Notes under the pieces: generated by a model
The model's input: the letters and a program-made list of their open reading frames with translations, nothing else
Databases searched by the model: none
Told to the model about the DNA's origin: nothing
Made by a program: the position numbers and the translations under genes
Shown here: positions 42,829-51,065 of the stretch, piece after piece
Numbering within the stretch: the first letter of the stretch is position 1
Layout: each line of letters begins with the position of its first letter
Assembly: GCF_021343995.1 (NCBI RefSeq)
Contig: NZ_JAJTTE010000001.1
Coordinates: 224,518 to 288,517, forward strand
Length of the DNA stretch: 64,000 nt
Direction: 5' to 3'
Origin: Pseudonocardia terrae
GTDB taxonomy: Bacteria > Actinomycetota > Actinomycetes > Mycobacteriales > Pseudonocardiaceae

Positions 42829-45381
42829 ATGACGCACATGCTGCCCGGCCCGCTCGCCGCAGGCCCACGGATCCTCGATCTCGCCGCGGCCGACGACACG
42901 GCGCTGGTCGGCGGCAAGGCCGCCTCGCTCGGCCGGCTGATCCGGGCGGGCTTCCCGGTCCCGCCCGGCAGCTGCGTGACCACCGTGGCCTACCGGGCGG
43001 TGGCCGACCCGGTCGTCGGGCCCCTGCTCGACGAGGGTGCCGCGCCCGCCGCCCTGCGCGCGGCCGTCCGCGCGGCCCCGGTCCCCGCGGAGCTGGCCGC
43101 GGCGATCCGGGCGCTGGCCGACGGCCTCGTCGCGGTGCGTTCGTCGGCCACCGCCGAGGACCTGCCCGACGCCAGCTTCGCCGGCCAGCAGGACACGTTC
43201 CTCGACGTCGAGGGGCCCGAGGCCGTGCTCGACGCCGTCCGTCGCTGCTGGGCCTCGCTGTGGACCGACCGCGCCGTGGCCTACCGGGCCGCCCACGGGA
43301 TCGACGGGCGGACGGTCGCGCTCGCCGTCGTCGTCCAGCGGATGGTGCCGGCCGCGGCGGCCGGCGTGCTGTTCACCGCGAACCCGGTCACCGGACGCCG
43401 GGCCGAGACGGTGATCGAGGCGGCACCGGGGCTCGGCGAGGCCGTGGTGTCCGGAGCGGTCGACCCCGAGCACGTGGTGCTCGACGCGAGCGGACGGGTC
43501 GTCGAGCGGCGGGCCGGCGGGGTCGGCCCGGCCCTGTCCGACGCCCGGGCCCGCGAGCTCGCCGACCTCGGCCGGCGGGTCGCCGAGCACCACGGCGGGC
43601 CGCAGGACCTGGAGTGGGCCGTCGACGGCGCGGAGCGGGTCTGGCTGGTGCAGGCGCGGCCGGTCACCACGCTCTACCCGTTGCCCGAGGACCCTGCGCC
43701 CGGCCTGCGCATCTACCTCAACGTCAACGTCGCGCAAGGGGTGCTGGGCCCGCTCACGACCGTGGGCCAGGGCGCCTTCCGCGTGATGACCGGTTCGATG
43801 GCCCGGCTGTGGGGGATCGCGGTGCCGGACCTCCGCGCGGGCGCGCCGGTGCTCACCGTGGCGGGGGAGCGGCTGCTCGTCGACGTCACCGGGGCGCTCC
43901 GGCATCCCGTCGGCCGGGTGGTGATCCTGCGCCTGGTCGACGTCATGGAGACCCGGTCCGCCACCGTCCTGCGCCGGGTGCTCGCCGACCCCGCGTTCGC
44001 GGTGCTGCGGCGGCGCCGGCTGCGCTTCGCCCGCGCGCTGGCCCGCGTCCTCACCCGGTTCCGGATGCCGCCGCGGATGGGGACGGCGCTCCTGGCGCCG
44101 GGCCGCTCGCGACGCGGGGTCGAGGCGGCGGTCGCCGACCTCCGGGACCGGCTCGGCGCACGGCCCCCGCTCCCGGCCGCGGGGCGCCTCGACCGGATCG
44201 AGGCCACGCTCGCCGGCGAGCCGCCCGCCGTGATCGCGCGGGTGCTGCCGGTGGCCGGGGCGGGGTTCGTGGCCTTCGGGCTCGCCGCGGCGCTGCTGCG
44301 CGGGCGCGCCCGGCCCGGCGAGCTGTCGACGGTCCTGCGCGGACTGCCCCACAACGTCACCACCGAGATGGACCTCGATCTCTGGCGGCTGGCCGGACGG
44401 ATCGCCACCGACCCGCCGTCGACGGCGCTGGTCACGGGCCCGGCCGACGCGGCGCGGCGTGCGCTCGAGGCCGGCAGTGCACCCGCGGTCCTGGCCGAGG
44501 GTCTGCGCGACTTCCTGGCGCGCTACGGCCACCGCGCCGTCGCCGAGATCGACCTGGGGGTCCCGCGGTGGCGGGAGGACCCGTCCTACCTGCTGGGCGT
44601 GCTCGCCGGGTACCTGCGCGCCGACCCCGACCGCACCCCGGACCGGGTCTTCGCCGCCGCCGCGGCCGAGGCGAGGCGCACCACCGAGGTGCTCGCGGCC
44701 CGGGCCGGCGGCCTGCGGGGGCGCGCGGTCCGGCTGCTGCTCTGCCGGGCCCGGGCGCTCGCGGGTCTGCGGGAGCTGCCGAAGTTCGCCCTGGTCGCGA
44801 TCCTCGACGCGGCCCGGACGGATCTCCTGGCCGTGGGCGAGGTGCTCGCGGAGGCCGGCCGGATCGCCGCGGCCCGGGACGTCGTGCACCTCACCACCGA
44901 CGACTGCCGCGCCGGGCTCGCCGGCGCCGACCTGCGTGCGCTCGTCGTCACCCGCCGAGCCGCGTACGACCGCGAACGGAGGCGCCGGCACGTCCCACGG
45001 ATCCTGCTCTCCGACGGGACCGAGCCGGAGGCGGTCCCGGACCCGGACGCCCCACCGGTCGCGCGCGGGGAGCTGCGGGGCACCCCGGCGTCGGCCGGCG
45101 TGGTCGAGGGGCCCGCCCGAGTGGTGTCCGACCCCGCCGACGCCCGGTTGGAGCCGGGGGAGATCCTCGTCTGCCCGTCGACCGACCCGGGCTGGACGCC
45201 GCTGTTCCTCACCGCGGCGGGGCTGGTCATGGAGATGGGCGGGACGAACTCGCACGGGGCGGTCGTCGCCCGCGAGTACGGGATCCCGGCCGTGGTCGGC
45301 GTGCCCGGTGCGGTGGCGCGCATCGCCACCGGCCGGCGGGTGGTCGTCGACGGGACCGCCGGGCGGGTGCGGCCCGGTTGA
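42829..45381 (+). CDS. PEP-synthase-like phosphotransferase, similar to rifampin phosphotransferase
   Basis: 850-aa three-domain enzyme. The ATP-grasp part covers residues 1 to about 310 (GGKAASLGRLIRAGFPVPPG, AVRSSATAEDLPDASFAGQ, LEWAVDG). A long helical middle part runs to about 750, and the swivelling phosphohistidine domain ends the protein, with the catalytic His in MGGTNSHGAVVAREYGIPAV. Domain order and length match rifampin phosphotransferases, which transfer the beta-phosphate of ATP to rifampin. PEP synthase proper has a PEP-binding domain after the His domain, absent here. The true acceptor is unknown. No rifamycin-associated element was seen upstream. Confidence 0.85.
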   Translation: MTHMLPGPLAAGPRILDLAAADDTALVGGKAASLGRLIRAGFPVPPGSCVTTVAYRAVADPVVGPLLDEGAAPAALRAAVRAAPVPAELAAAIRALADGLVAVRSSATAEDLPDASFAGQQDTFLDVEGPEAVLDAVRRCWASLWTDRAVAYRAAHGIDGRTVALAVVVQRMVPAAAAGVLFTANPVTGRRAETVIEAAPGLGEAVVSGAVDPEHVVLDASGRVVERRAGGVGPALSDARARELADLGRRVAEHHGGPQDLEWAVDGAERVWLVQARPVTTLYPLPEDPAPGLRIYLNVNVAQGVLGPLTTVGQGAFRVMTGSMARLWGIAVPDLRAGAPVLTVAGERLLVDVTGALRHPVGRVVILRLVDVMETRSATVLRRVLADPAFAVLRRRRLRFARALARVLTRFRMPPRMGTALLAPGRSRRGVEAAVADLRDRLGARPPLPAAGRLDRIEATLAGEPPAVIARVLPVAGAGFVAFGLAAALLRGRARPGELSTVLRGLPHNVTTEMDLDLWRLAGRIATDPPSTALVTGPADAARRALEAGSAPAVLAEGLRDFLARYGHRAVAEIDLGVPRWREDPSYLLGVLAGYLRADPDRTPDRVFAAAAAEARRTTEVLAARAGGLRGRAVRLLLCRARALAGLRELPKFALVAILDAARTDLLAVGEVLAEAGRIAAARDVVHLTTDDCRAGLAGADLRALVVTRRAAYDRERRRRHVPRILLSDGTEPEAVPDPDAPPVARGELRGTPASAGVVEGPARVVSDPADARLEPGEILVCPSTDPGWTPLFLTAAGLVMEMGGTNSHGAVVAREYGIPAVVGVPGAVARIATGRRVVVDGTAGRVRPG

Positions 45382-45404
45382 TCGGCGGACGGCAGGATCG
45401 GGCC

Positions 45405-46520
45405 GTGCCCACCCCCGCCCTCGAGGCCTTCCTCGCCGAACCGCGACCGACGCCGTTCCTGGTGCTCGACGCCGGGCTGGTCGCGCGGCGGTACGCCGAG
45501 CTCGCGGCGGCGTTCCCCGGCGCGGAGATCCTCTACGCGGTCAAGGCCTGCCCCGAGCCGGACGTGCTGCGTACCCTCGCCGCGCTCGGCAGCGGTTTCG
45601 ACGTGGCCGGGGCCGAGGAGATCGCGCTGTGCCTCGCGGCGGGCGCGGACCCGGCCCGGCTCTGCCACGGCAACCCCGTCCGCGGGCCGGGTGCCGCGGT
45701 CGCCGCCGCGGAGCAGGGTGTCCGTCGCTTCGTCACGGACAGTGTCGAGGACCTCACGACGCTGCCCGCCGGCGTGGAGGTGCTCGTGCGCGTGCTCGTC
45801 GCCGACGACGGAGCCGCGACCCCGTTCCTCGGGAAGTTCGGCGCGACCGCGGCCGAGGCCGCCCGGCTCGCCCGCGGTCGGGCCGGGATCGCGTTCCACG
45901 CCGGATCGCAGCAGCTCAGGCCCACCGCATTTGCCGAGGGGGTGCGAGTCGCGCTGCGCGTTGCGTCCGCCGCGGGGATCGGTGGGCCCGTGCTCGACGT
46001 CGGCGGCGGACTGCCCGTCCGCTACCGCGCGGAGGTCCCGCCGCTCGCGGCCTACGCCGACGCGATCCACGAGGCGGTCGCCGCGGCGATCACGGTCGGT
46101 GATGTCGACGCGGTCCGGTTGGCCCTCGAGCCCGGCCGCGCGCTCGTCGCCGAGGCGGGGGTGCTGCGGACCACGGCCCTGCGGGTCTCGCGCCGGCCGG
46201 GGATCGACCACCGTCGCTGGGTCTACCTCGACGCGGGCCGCTACCAGGGGCTGGCCGAGGCGGAGGGGGAGGCGATCGACTACCCGGTGCGGGCACCGGG
46301 CCGCAGCGGCCCTCCGGGCCCGGTGGTGCTGGCCGGCCCGACGTGCGACGGCGACGACGTCCTCTACCGCCGCCGGCCCTACGCGCTGCCCCTCGACCTC
46401 GCCGCGGGCGACGCCGTCGACCTCCTGCACGCCGGTGCCTACACCGCGAGCTACGCCTCGGTCGGGTTCAACGGCTTCGGCCCGCTGCCCGTGCACGTCC
46501 TGGCGCCGTCGCTGACCTAG
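45405..46520 (+). CDS. Fold-III PLP decarboxylase (ornithine/lysine decarboxylase-like)
   Basis: 371-aa alanine-racemase-fold decarboxylase. The PLP lysine lies in LYAVKACPEPDVL, followed by GSGFDVAGAEEI. FHAGSQ, the Gly-rich GGGLPV, EPGRALVAEAG and the C-terminal GPTCDGDDVLY, whose Cys and Asp line the active site of the dimer partner, are all present. The enzymes of this group act on ornithine, lysine or arginine/carboxynorspermidine; the following SpeD-SpeE fusion makes ornithine (putrescine) or lysine (cadaverine) likely. GTG 45405 has CAGGAT 6 nt upstream and no ribosome-binding site. Confidence 0.9.
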   Translation: MPTPALEAFLAEPRPTPFLVLDAGLVARRYAELAAAFPGAEILYAVKACPEPDVLRTLAALGSGFDVAGAEEIALCLAAGADPARLCHGNPVRGPGAAVAAAEQGVRRFVTDSVEDLTTLPAGVEVLVRVLVADDGAATPFLGKFGATAAEAARLARGRAGIAFHAGSQQLRPTAFAEGVRVALRVASAAGIGGPVLDVGGGLPVRYRAEVPPLAAYADAIHEAVAAAITVGDVDAVRLALEPGRALVAEAGVLRTTALRVSRRPGIDHRRWVYLDAGRYQGLAEAEGEAIDYPVRAPGRSGPPGPVVLAGPTCDGDDVLYRRRPYALPLDLAAGDAVDLLHAGAYTASYASVGFNGFGPLPVHVLAPSLT

Positions 46521-46523
46521 GGT
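46518..46523 (+). promoter_or_regulatory. -10 element for leaderless speD-speE
   Basis: TAGGGT, 8 nt before GTG 46532; its first three bases are the stop codon of the decarboxylase gene. Confidence 0.45.
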
Positions 46524-46531
46524 TCTGGCCC

Positions 46532-47776
46532 GTGCAGACGTCCCATCCCGTCGGCCGGCACGTCCTCGGCGAGCTGCGCGGCATCGACCCGGCCCTGCTC
46601 GACGACGCCGACGGCCTCCGGCACGCGCTGCGCACCGCCCTGCTGGCCGCGGGCGCGGACGTGCGGCAGCTCGTCGCGGAGCGTTTCGCGCCGCAGGGGG
46701 TCACGGTCGTTGCGCTGCTGGCAGAGTCGCACGCGTCGATCCACACCTGGCCTGAGCTCGGGTCCGCCTTCGTCGACGCCTTCACCTGCGGCGACGGCGC
46801 CGACCCTGTGTACGCCGTGCGCCGGCTCGCGCTGACCCTCGGCGCCGCGGACGCCGCGATCGAGGTCGTGGACCGCGGTGGCGCGGGCCGGGTCGACGAG
46901 CCCCTCTCGCCCGGGCTGACCCGGCGCTGGCAGCTCGACGCGGTCCGCCTGCGGACCCGTACCGAGCTGCAGGAGGTGCTGATCGCGGACACCGCGCACG
47001 GCGTCACGCTGTTCTGCGACGGGGAGCGGCAGAGCGCCGAAGCCACCCAGCTGACCTACCACGAGGCGCTGTTCGTGCCGGCCGCGCTGCTCGCCGAGCG
47101 CCGGGAGCGCGTGCTGGTGATCGGGTCGAGCGAGGGCGTGGTGAGCGAGCTCGCCGTGGCGTGCGGTGCCGCGGTCGTCGACCACGTGGACCTCGACCGG
47201 GAGTGCGTGCGGCTGTGCGCCGAGCACCTGCCCTACGGCTACACACCCGCCGCGCTGGCGACCGCCGAGGCCCACGAGGGGCCGGTCCGGATGCACTACG
47301 ACGACGGCCTCGCCTTCGTCGACGGGACGGACGGCACCTGGGACGTGATCGTCGTCGATCTGCCCGACGAGCGTCCCGACCAGCCCGACGCCCAGCTCAA
47401 CCGGCTCTACACCACCGACTTCCTGACCCGCTGCGCGGCCCGGCTGCGGCCCGGCGGCGTCGTCGTGAGCCAGGCGGGCAGCCCGGCGCAGTGGCGCGAC
47501 GCCACCCTGCGTGCGGCGTGGGAGCGGTTCGGCGCGGTGTTCCCGCACCGCGCGTACGTCGGCAGCCCGGAGCACGAGTGGGCCTTCGTCTGCGGCCTGC
47601 CCGACGCACCCCCCGCGGACCCCGCCGAGCTGGCCGCCGACCGCCTCGACGGGCTGGGCTACGCGCCCCGCACGCTCGACGCCGCGTCGCTGCGGGCCGG
47701 GCTCGTCCCCCCGCTGCGCCTGCGTCGTTCACTCACCCGGATGGAAGACGGTCCCGCCGCGCGATCACCTCGTTAG
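46532..47776 (+). CDS. Fused S-adenosylmethionine decarboxylase - spermidine synthase
   Basis: 414-aa fusion. Residues 1 to about 120 are a bacterial AdoMet decarboxylase: LAESHASIHTWPE contains the self-cleavage Glu-Ser bond that makes the pyruvoyl group and the catalytic His, and FTCG the catalytic Cys. Residues about 140-390 are a spermidine-synthase-like aminopropyltransferase: TELQEVLIADT, VTLFCDGERQSAE, TYHEALFVPA, VLVIGSSEGVVSE and DVIVVDLPDE. One chain would thus make decarboxylated AdoMet and use it on the diamine from the neighbouring decarboxylase. The canonical GGG of the AdoMet motif is changed to GSSEG, which may affect substrate choice. Confidence 0.92.
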   Translation: MQTSHPVGRHVLGELRGIDPALLDDADGLRHALRTALLAAGADVRQLVAERFAPQGVTVVALLAESHASIHTWPELGSAFVDAFTCGDGADPVYAVRRLALTLGAADAAIEVVDRGGAGRVDEPLSPGLTRRWQLDAVRLRTRTELQEVLIADTAHGVTLFCDGERQSAEATQLTYHEALFVPAALLAERRERVLVIGSSEGVVSELAVACGAAVVDHVDLDRECVRLCAEHLPYGYTPAALATAEAHEGPVRMHYDDGLAFVDGTDGTWDVIVVDLPDERPDQPDAQLNRLYTTDFLTRCAARLRPGGVVVSQAGSPAQWRDATLRAAWERFGAVFPHRAYVGSPEHEWAFVCGLPDAPPADPAELAADRLDGLGYAPRTLDAASLRAGLVPPLRLRRSLTRMEDGPAARSPR

Positions 47777-47779
47777 TGT
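47774..47779 (+). promoter_or_regulatory. Candidate -10 element of the SGNH hydrolase gene
   Basis: TAGTGT, 81 nt before GTG 47861, overlapping the end of the fusion gene. The start has a separate GGAGG ribosome-binding site. Confidence 0.35.
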
Positions 47780-47860
47780 CCCGGTGGTGCCGGGCCCGGC
47801 GCCGTCCGCCCGCCTCCCCGGCGGGCGTCGCTCGCCCCGCCCGCGCCCCGGAGGCCGCCC

Positions 47861-48748
47861 GTGCGCCGTGTCCCGAGCCGATCCCTGGCAGTCCTCGTCG
47901 GCGTGGTGCTCGCCGTGGTCGGAACCGCGGGGACGGCGCTGGCCGACGACACCGAGCAGGCCGGCCGGTACGTCGCCCTCGGCGACTCGTACAGCGCGGG
48001 GCCGCTGGTCCCGCCGCAGACCGGACAGCCGGCCGGGTGCCTGCGGTCGGGCTCGAACTTCCCGTCGGTGGTGGCCCGGGGGACAGGGGCGACCGACTTC
48101 GTCGACGTGAGCTGCAGCGGCGCGACCACGGCGGACTTCACCGTCCCGCAGAAGGTCACGTTCGGCGAGAACCCCGCCCAGTTCGACGCGCTCACGGGCA
48201 GCGAGGACCTCGTCACCTTCACCATCGGCGGCAACGACATCGGGTTCGGCCAGATCATCCAGGAGTGCGCGCTCCGCTCGCCGCAGCAGCCGCTGGGCGC
48301 CGCGTGCAAGGACTTCTACGGCGAGCAGCTGGACCAGCGGATCGCCGCGACCGCGCCGAAGATCGCCGCGGTCCTGAAGGAGATCGGCACGCGCTCGGCG
48401 GGCGCCCGCGTCGCCGTCGTCGGGTACCCGTCGCTGCTGCCGGACGAGGGGCCCGGCTGCTTCCCCGTGGTGCCGTTCAGCCCCGGTGACGTCGCGTGGC
48501 TGCGCGGGATCGAGAAGGACCTCAACGCGATGCTCGGCGCCCAGGCCGCCGCGGCCGGGGCGACCTACGTCGACACCTACACGCCGACGATCGGGCACGA
48601 CATGTGCCGGCTCCCGGGCGTGAAGTGGATCGAGGGCCTGCTGCCGACCTCGCCCGCGGCGCCGGTGCATCCCAACGCGCAGGGCATGGAGGCGATGGGC
48701 GCGGCGGTGCTGTCCGCGATCGGCGCACCGGTGCCGGCCGCCGCGTAG
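47861..48748 (+). CDS. Secreted SGNH (GDSL) esterase/lipase
   Basis: 295-aa protein with a Sec signal peptide (RSLAVLVGVVLAVVGTAGTALA, cut likely after ALA) and an SGNH hydrolase domain. Block I is ALGDSYSAG with the nucleophile Ser, block III is TIGGNDIGF, and block V is APVHPNAQG with the catalytic His. Six cysteines could form three disulfides as in Streptomyces secreted esterases. It hydrolyses acyl or other esters outside the cell. GTG follows GGAGG by 5 nt. Confidence 0.93.
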   Translation: MRRVPSRSLAVLVGVVLAVVGTAGTALADDTEQAGRYVALGDSYSAGPLVPPQTGQPAGCLRSGSNFPSVVARGTGATDFVDVSCSGATTADFTVPQKVTFGENPAQFDALTGSEDLVTFTIGGNDIGFGQIIQECALRSPQQPLGAACKDFYGEQLDQRIAATAPKIAAVLKEIGTRSAGARVAVVGYPSLLPDEGPGCFPVVPFSPGDVAWLRGIEKDLNAMLGAQAAAAGATYVDTYTPTIGHDMCRLPGVKWIEGLLPTSPAAPVHPNAQGMEAMGAAVLSAIGAPVPAAA

Positions 48749-48777
48749 CCGCTCTACCAAACGGACGTCCGACGGCC

Positions 48778-48783
48778 TACCCT
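48778..48783 (+). promoter_or_regulatory. -10 element for leaderless flavin-protein gene
   Basis: TACCCT, 6 nt before GTG 48790, no ribosome-binding site. Confidence 0.45.
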
Positions 48784-48789
48784 CGGCTC

Positions 48790-49317
48790 GTGGCGCGCGT
48801 CGGCGAGCGGGATCTCGAAGGCATGGAGCAGGCCCGGCTGGCCGCGCCCGACCGGGCGGAGCTCGTCGAGGCGGCCCGCGAGTGCACGTTCCTCTTCACC
48901 GACGAGGAGGGCTGGCCGGCCGGGGTGACCATGAGCCACCTCTTCCACGACGGCGTGTTCTGGCTGACCGCGGTGACCGGGCGGGCGCACGTGACCGCGG
49001 CCGAGCGGGACCCGCGGGTCGGCCTGGTGATCAGCAACCTCGGCACCGACCTGCCCGGGCGTCGGATGGTGCGGGTGCGCGGGCGTGCGACGGTGCACCG
49101 CGACAGGGCGACGCTCGACGCCGTGCTCCCGCTCCTCGCCCGCCGGCTGCAGCCCCGCGATCCCGACCGCATGCACCGACTGCTCGACAGTCCCCGCCGG
49201 GTGCTGATCCGGGTCGCGCCGGTCTCCTACCCGCAGACCCACGACTCCCGCAAGATCGCCGGCGACGGCCGCGGCGGGCCGACGCCGAGTCGCAGTACGG
49301 AACCACAACGCGACTGA
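48790..49317 (+). CDS. Split-barrel flavin/F420-dependent protein
   Basis: 175-aa pyridoxamine-phosphate-oxidase-like protein. It has LVEAARECTFLFTDEEGWPAGVTMSHLFHDGVFWLTAV-like strands and a central RDPRVGLVISN segment, then a helical C terminus and a tail (GDGRGGPTPSRST) that runs into the first core of a Family A repeat. Cofactor and substrate are unclear. The tail coded by the repeat looks added, suggesting that the repeat shifted the stop codon. Confidence 0.8.
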   Translation: MARVGERDLEGMEQARLAAPDRAELVEAARECTFLFTDEEGWPAGVTMSHLFHDGVFWLTAVTGRAHVTAAERDPRVGLVISNLGTDLPGRRMVRVRGRATVHRDRATLDAVLPLLARRLQPRDPDRMHRLLDSPRRVLIRVAPVSYPQTHDSRKIAGDGRGGPTPSRSTEPQRD

Positions 49318-49394
49318 ACGCGGGAATCTGTCGCGTCATGGAACCATACTGCGGCTGAACGCGTCGGAATTGCGCGGTGTGGAACCATACTGCG
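49297..49394. repeat. Family A array 4 (three cores, 41-bp pitch)
   Basis: Cores start at 49297, 49338 and 49379, exactly 41 bp apart; the first is degenerate and lies inside the 3' end of the plus-strand gene. The two linkers share CTGAACGCG at the same phase. The last core ends 6 bp before the polymerase stop codon. Confidence 0.88.
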
Positions 49395-51065
49395 CTACTT
49401 TTCGGCGTAGGACTCGACCACGCGGGCGGGCATCGGGACGCGGACCGGGGTCGCGCCGAAGAGGGTGCGGGTGGCGGAGTCGGCGGCGGCCTGGACCAGC
49501 TCGGCGGCCTCGGGCGCGGCGTCCGCCGGCCCGTGCAGCATCACCTCGTCGTGCTGGAAGAACACCAGCCGGGACGGGTTGCCCGCGCGCCCGAGCCTGC
49601 TCCGCAGCTCCGCGAGCAGCACCAGCGCCCACTCCGCCGCGGTGGCCTGCACGACGAAGTTGCGGGTGAACCGGCCGCGCGCCCGGGCCCGCGCCGGCAC
49701 CTCGTCGCCCGGGCGCGCCGGCGGGCACGTGCGGCCCAGCCAGGACCGGACCAACCGGCCCTCCTCGCCGGCCCGCGCGGCCTCCTCGACCACCGCGACC
49801 GCGGCCGGGAACCGGCGGCGCAGCAGCGCGAGGTGGGCGCCGGCGTCGCCCGAGGTCTGGCCGTAGATCGCCGACAGCACGGCCAGCTTCGCCTTCGCCC
49901 GCCCGTTCGGCACGTCCGGGCCGAACAGCTCCGCGGCCAGGCCGGCATACAGATCCGAGTCCCGCTCGGTGCCTCCCGCGCGGGCCAGCGCGGCGTCGGC
50001 GGCGATCGCGGCGAGGATCCGCGGCTCCAGCTGGGCGGCGTCGGCGACCACGAGCTGGCACCCGTCGTCGGCGCGGACGGCCGCCCGCACCGTCTTCGGG
50101 ATCTGCAGTGCCCCGCCGCCGCGGGTGGCCCAGCGCCCGGACACCACTCCGCCGACGACGTACTCCGGCCGGAACCGCCCCTCGTGCACCCAGGTGCGCA
50201 GCCAGTTCCAGCCGTGCGCGGCGTGCAACCGGGCCAGGTCCTTGTACGCCAGCAGCGGCGCGACGGCCGGATGGTCCACGCGCTTGATCACCCAGCTCCG
50301 GGTGCTGGGCAGCTCGAACCCGGCGCGGGCGAAGGCACGCAGCAGCTCGGCCGGCGAGTCGGGGTTCACGGGCCGGCCGAACGCCGCCTCCACCTCGGCC
50401 GCGAGCGCGGCGAGCCGCGGAGGTCGGCCGTGTCCGGTGGGCCGGGGACCGAGTGCCTCGGTGAGCAGCGCGTCGTGCACGTCGGCGCGCCAGGGCAGGC
50501 CCTCGGCGCGCATCTCCTCCGCGACGATCCCGCCCGCGGACTCGGCCGCCGCGAGCGTGCGCAGCCGGGGGTCGGCGGCGAGCCGGCGCTGCTGTGCGGC
50601 GTGCACGGCGACGACGGAGTCGAGGGTCGCGGTCGGGTCGGGCTCGGCGCGACGGAACAGGGCCGGCGGCTCGTCGGCGGCGTCCTCGGGTTCCTCGTCC
50701 GGCGGGACGGGCCCGCCGGCCAGCCGGGCGGCCGCCGCGGCGAGCCCGTGCGGCGCCCCGAAGGCACCGTCGGCGCCGACGAGGAGGCCCTCCACCAGCT
50801 CGACGTCGTGCGCCCGCTCCGCCCGCACCCCCGCGGCGAGCAGCGCGCGGTAGGTGCGGGCGTTGCGCCACACCGCCCGCTGCCCGCGCAGGTCCAGCCC
50901 CGCCGGCACGACCATGTGCACCGGGCCGACCGGCGCACCGGCGGCGTCGAGCGGGCGCACCAGCGCCACGCCGCGCTCGGCGTCGTGGTGCACCGCGAGC
51001 CGGACGGCTCGCCCTGGTCCGTCACCGGCAACCGCGGCGGCGACGTCACCAGCCGGTGCGCTCAC
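49395..51065 (-). CDS. PolA-like DNA polymerase without 5'-nuclease domain
   Basis: 556-aa family A polymerase of the actinobacterial 'bifunctional 3'-5' exonuclease/DNA polymerase' type. Polymerase motifs: A is VVADAAQLEPRIL with the metal Asp, B is KLAVLSAIYG, C is FQHDEVMLHG with Asp-Glu. By hand alignment the O-helix position equal to E. coli Phe762 is Leu, and Arg754 is not conserved. The N-terminal region shows no Asp-x-Glu exonuclease motif, so proofreading is probably lost. The GTGA overlap with the flavoprotein gene fixes the start and puts two unrelated functions in one message. Repair synthesis is a guess. Confidence 0.88.
   Translation of the reverse strand: MSAPAGDVAAAVAGDGPGRAVRLAVHHDAERGVALVRPLDAAGAPVGPVHMVVPAGLDLRGQRAVWRNARTYRALLAAGVRAERAHDVELVEGLLVGADGAFGAPHGLAAAAARLAGGPVPPDEEPEDAADEPPALFRRAEPDPTATLDSVVAVHAAQQRRLAADPRLRTLAAAESAGGIVAEEMRAEGLPWRADVHDALLTEALGPRPTGHGRPPRLAALAAEVEAAFGRPVNPDSPAELLRAFARAGFELPSTRSWVIKRVDHPAVAPLLAYKDLARLHAAHGWNWLRTWVHEGRFRPEYVVGGVVSGRWATRGGGALQIPKTVRAAVRADDGCQLVVADAAQLEPRILAAIAADAALARAGGTERDSDLYAGLAAELFGPDVPNGRAKAKLAVLSAIYGQTSGDAGAHLALLRRRFPAAVAVVEEAARAGEEGRLVRSWLGRTCPPARPGDEVPARARARGRFTRNFVVQATAAEWALVLLAELRSRLGRAGNPSRLVFFQHDEVMLHGPADAAPEAAELVQAAADSATRTLFGATPVRVPMPARVVESYAEK

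Noticed and set aside
47787..48110. Leaderless ORF starting at GTG 47787 after TAGTGT
   Set aside because: It runs in another frame through the SGNH hydrolase signal peptide and yields Pro/Arg-rich sequence; the hydrolase has its own ribosome-binding site.
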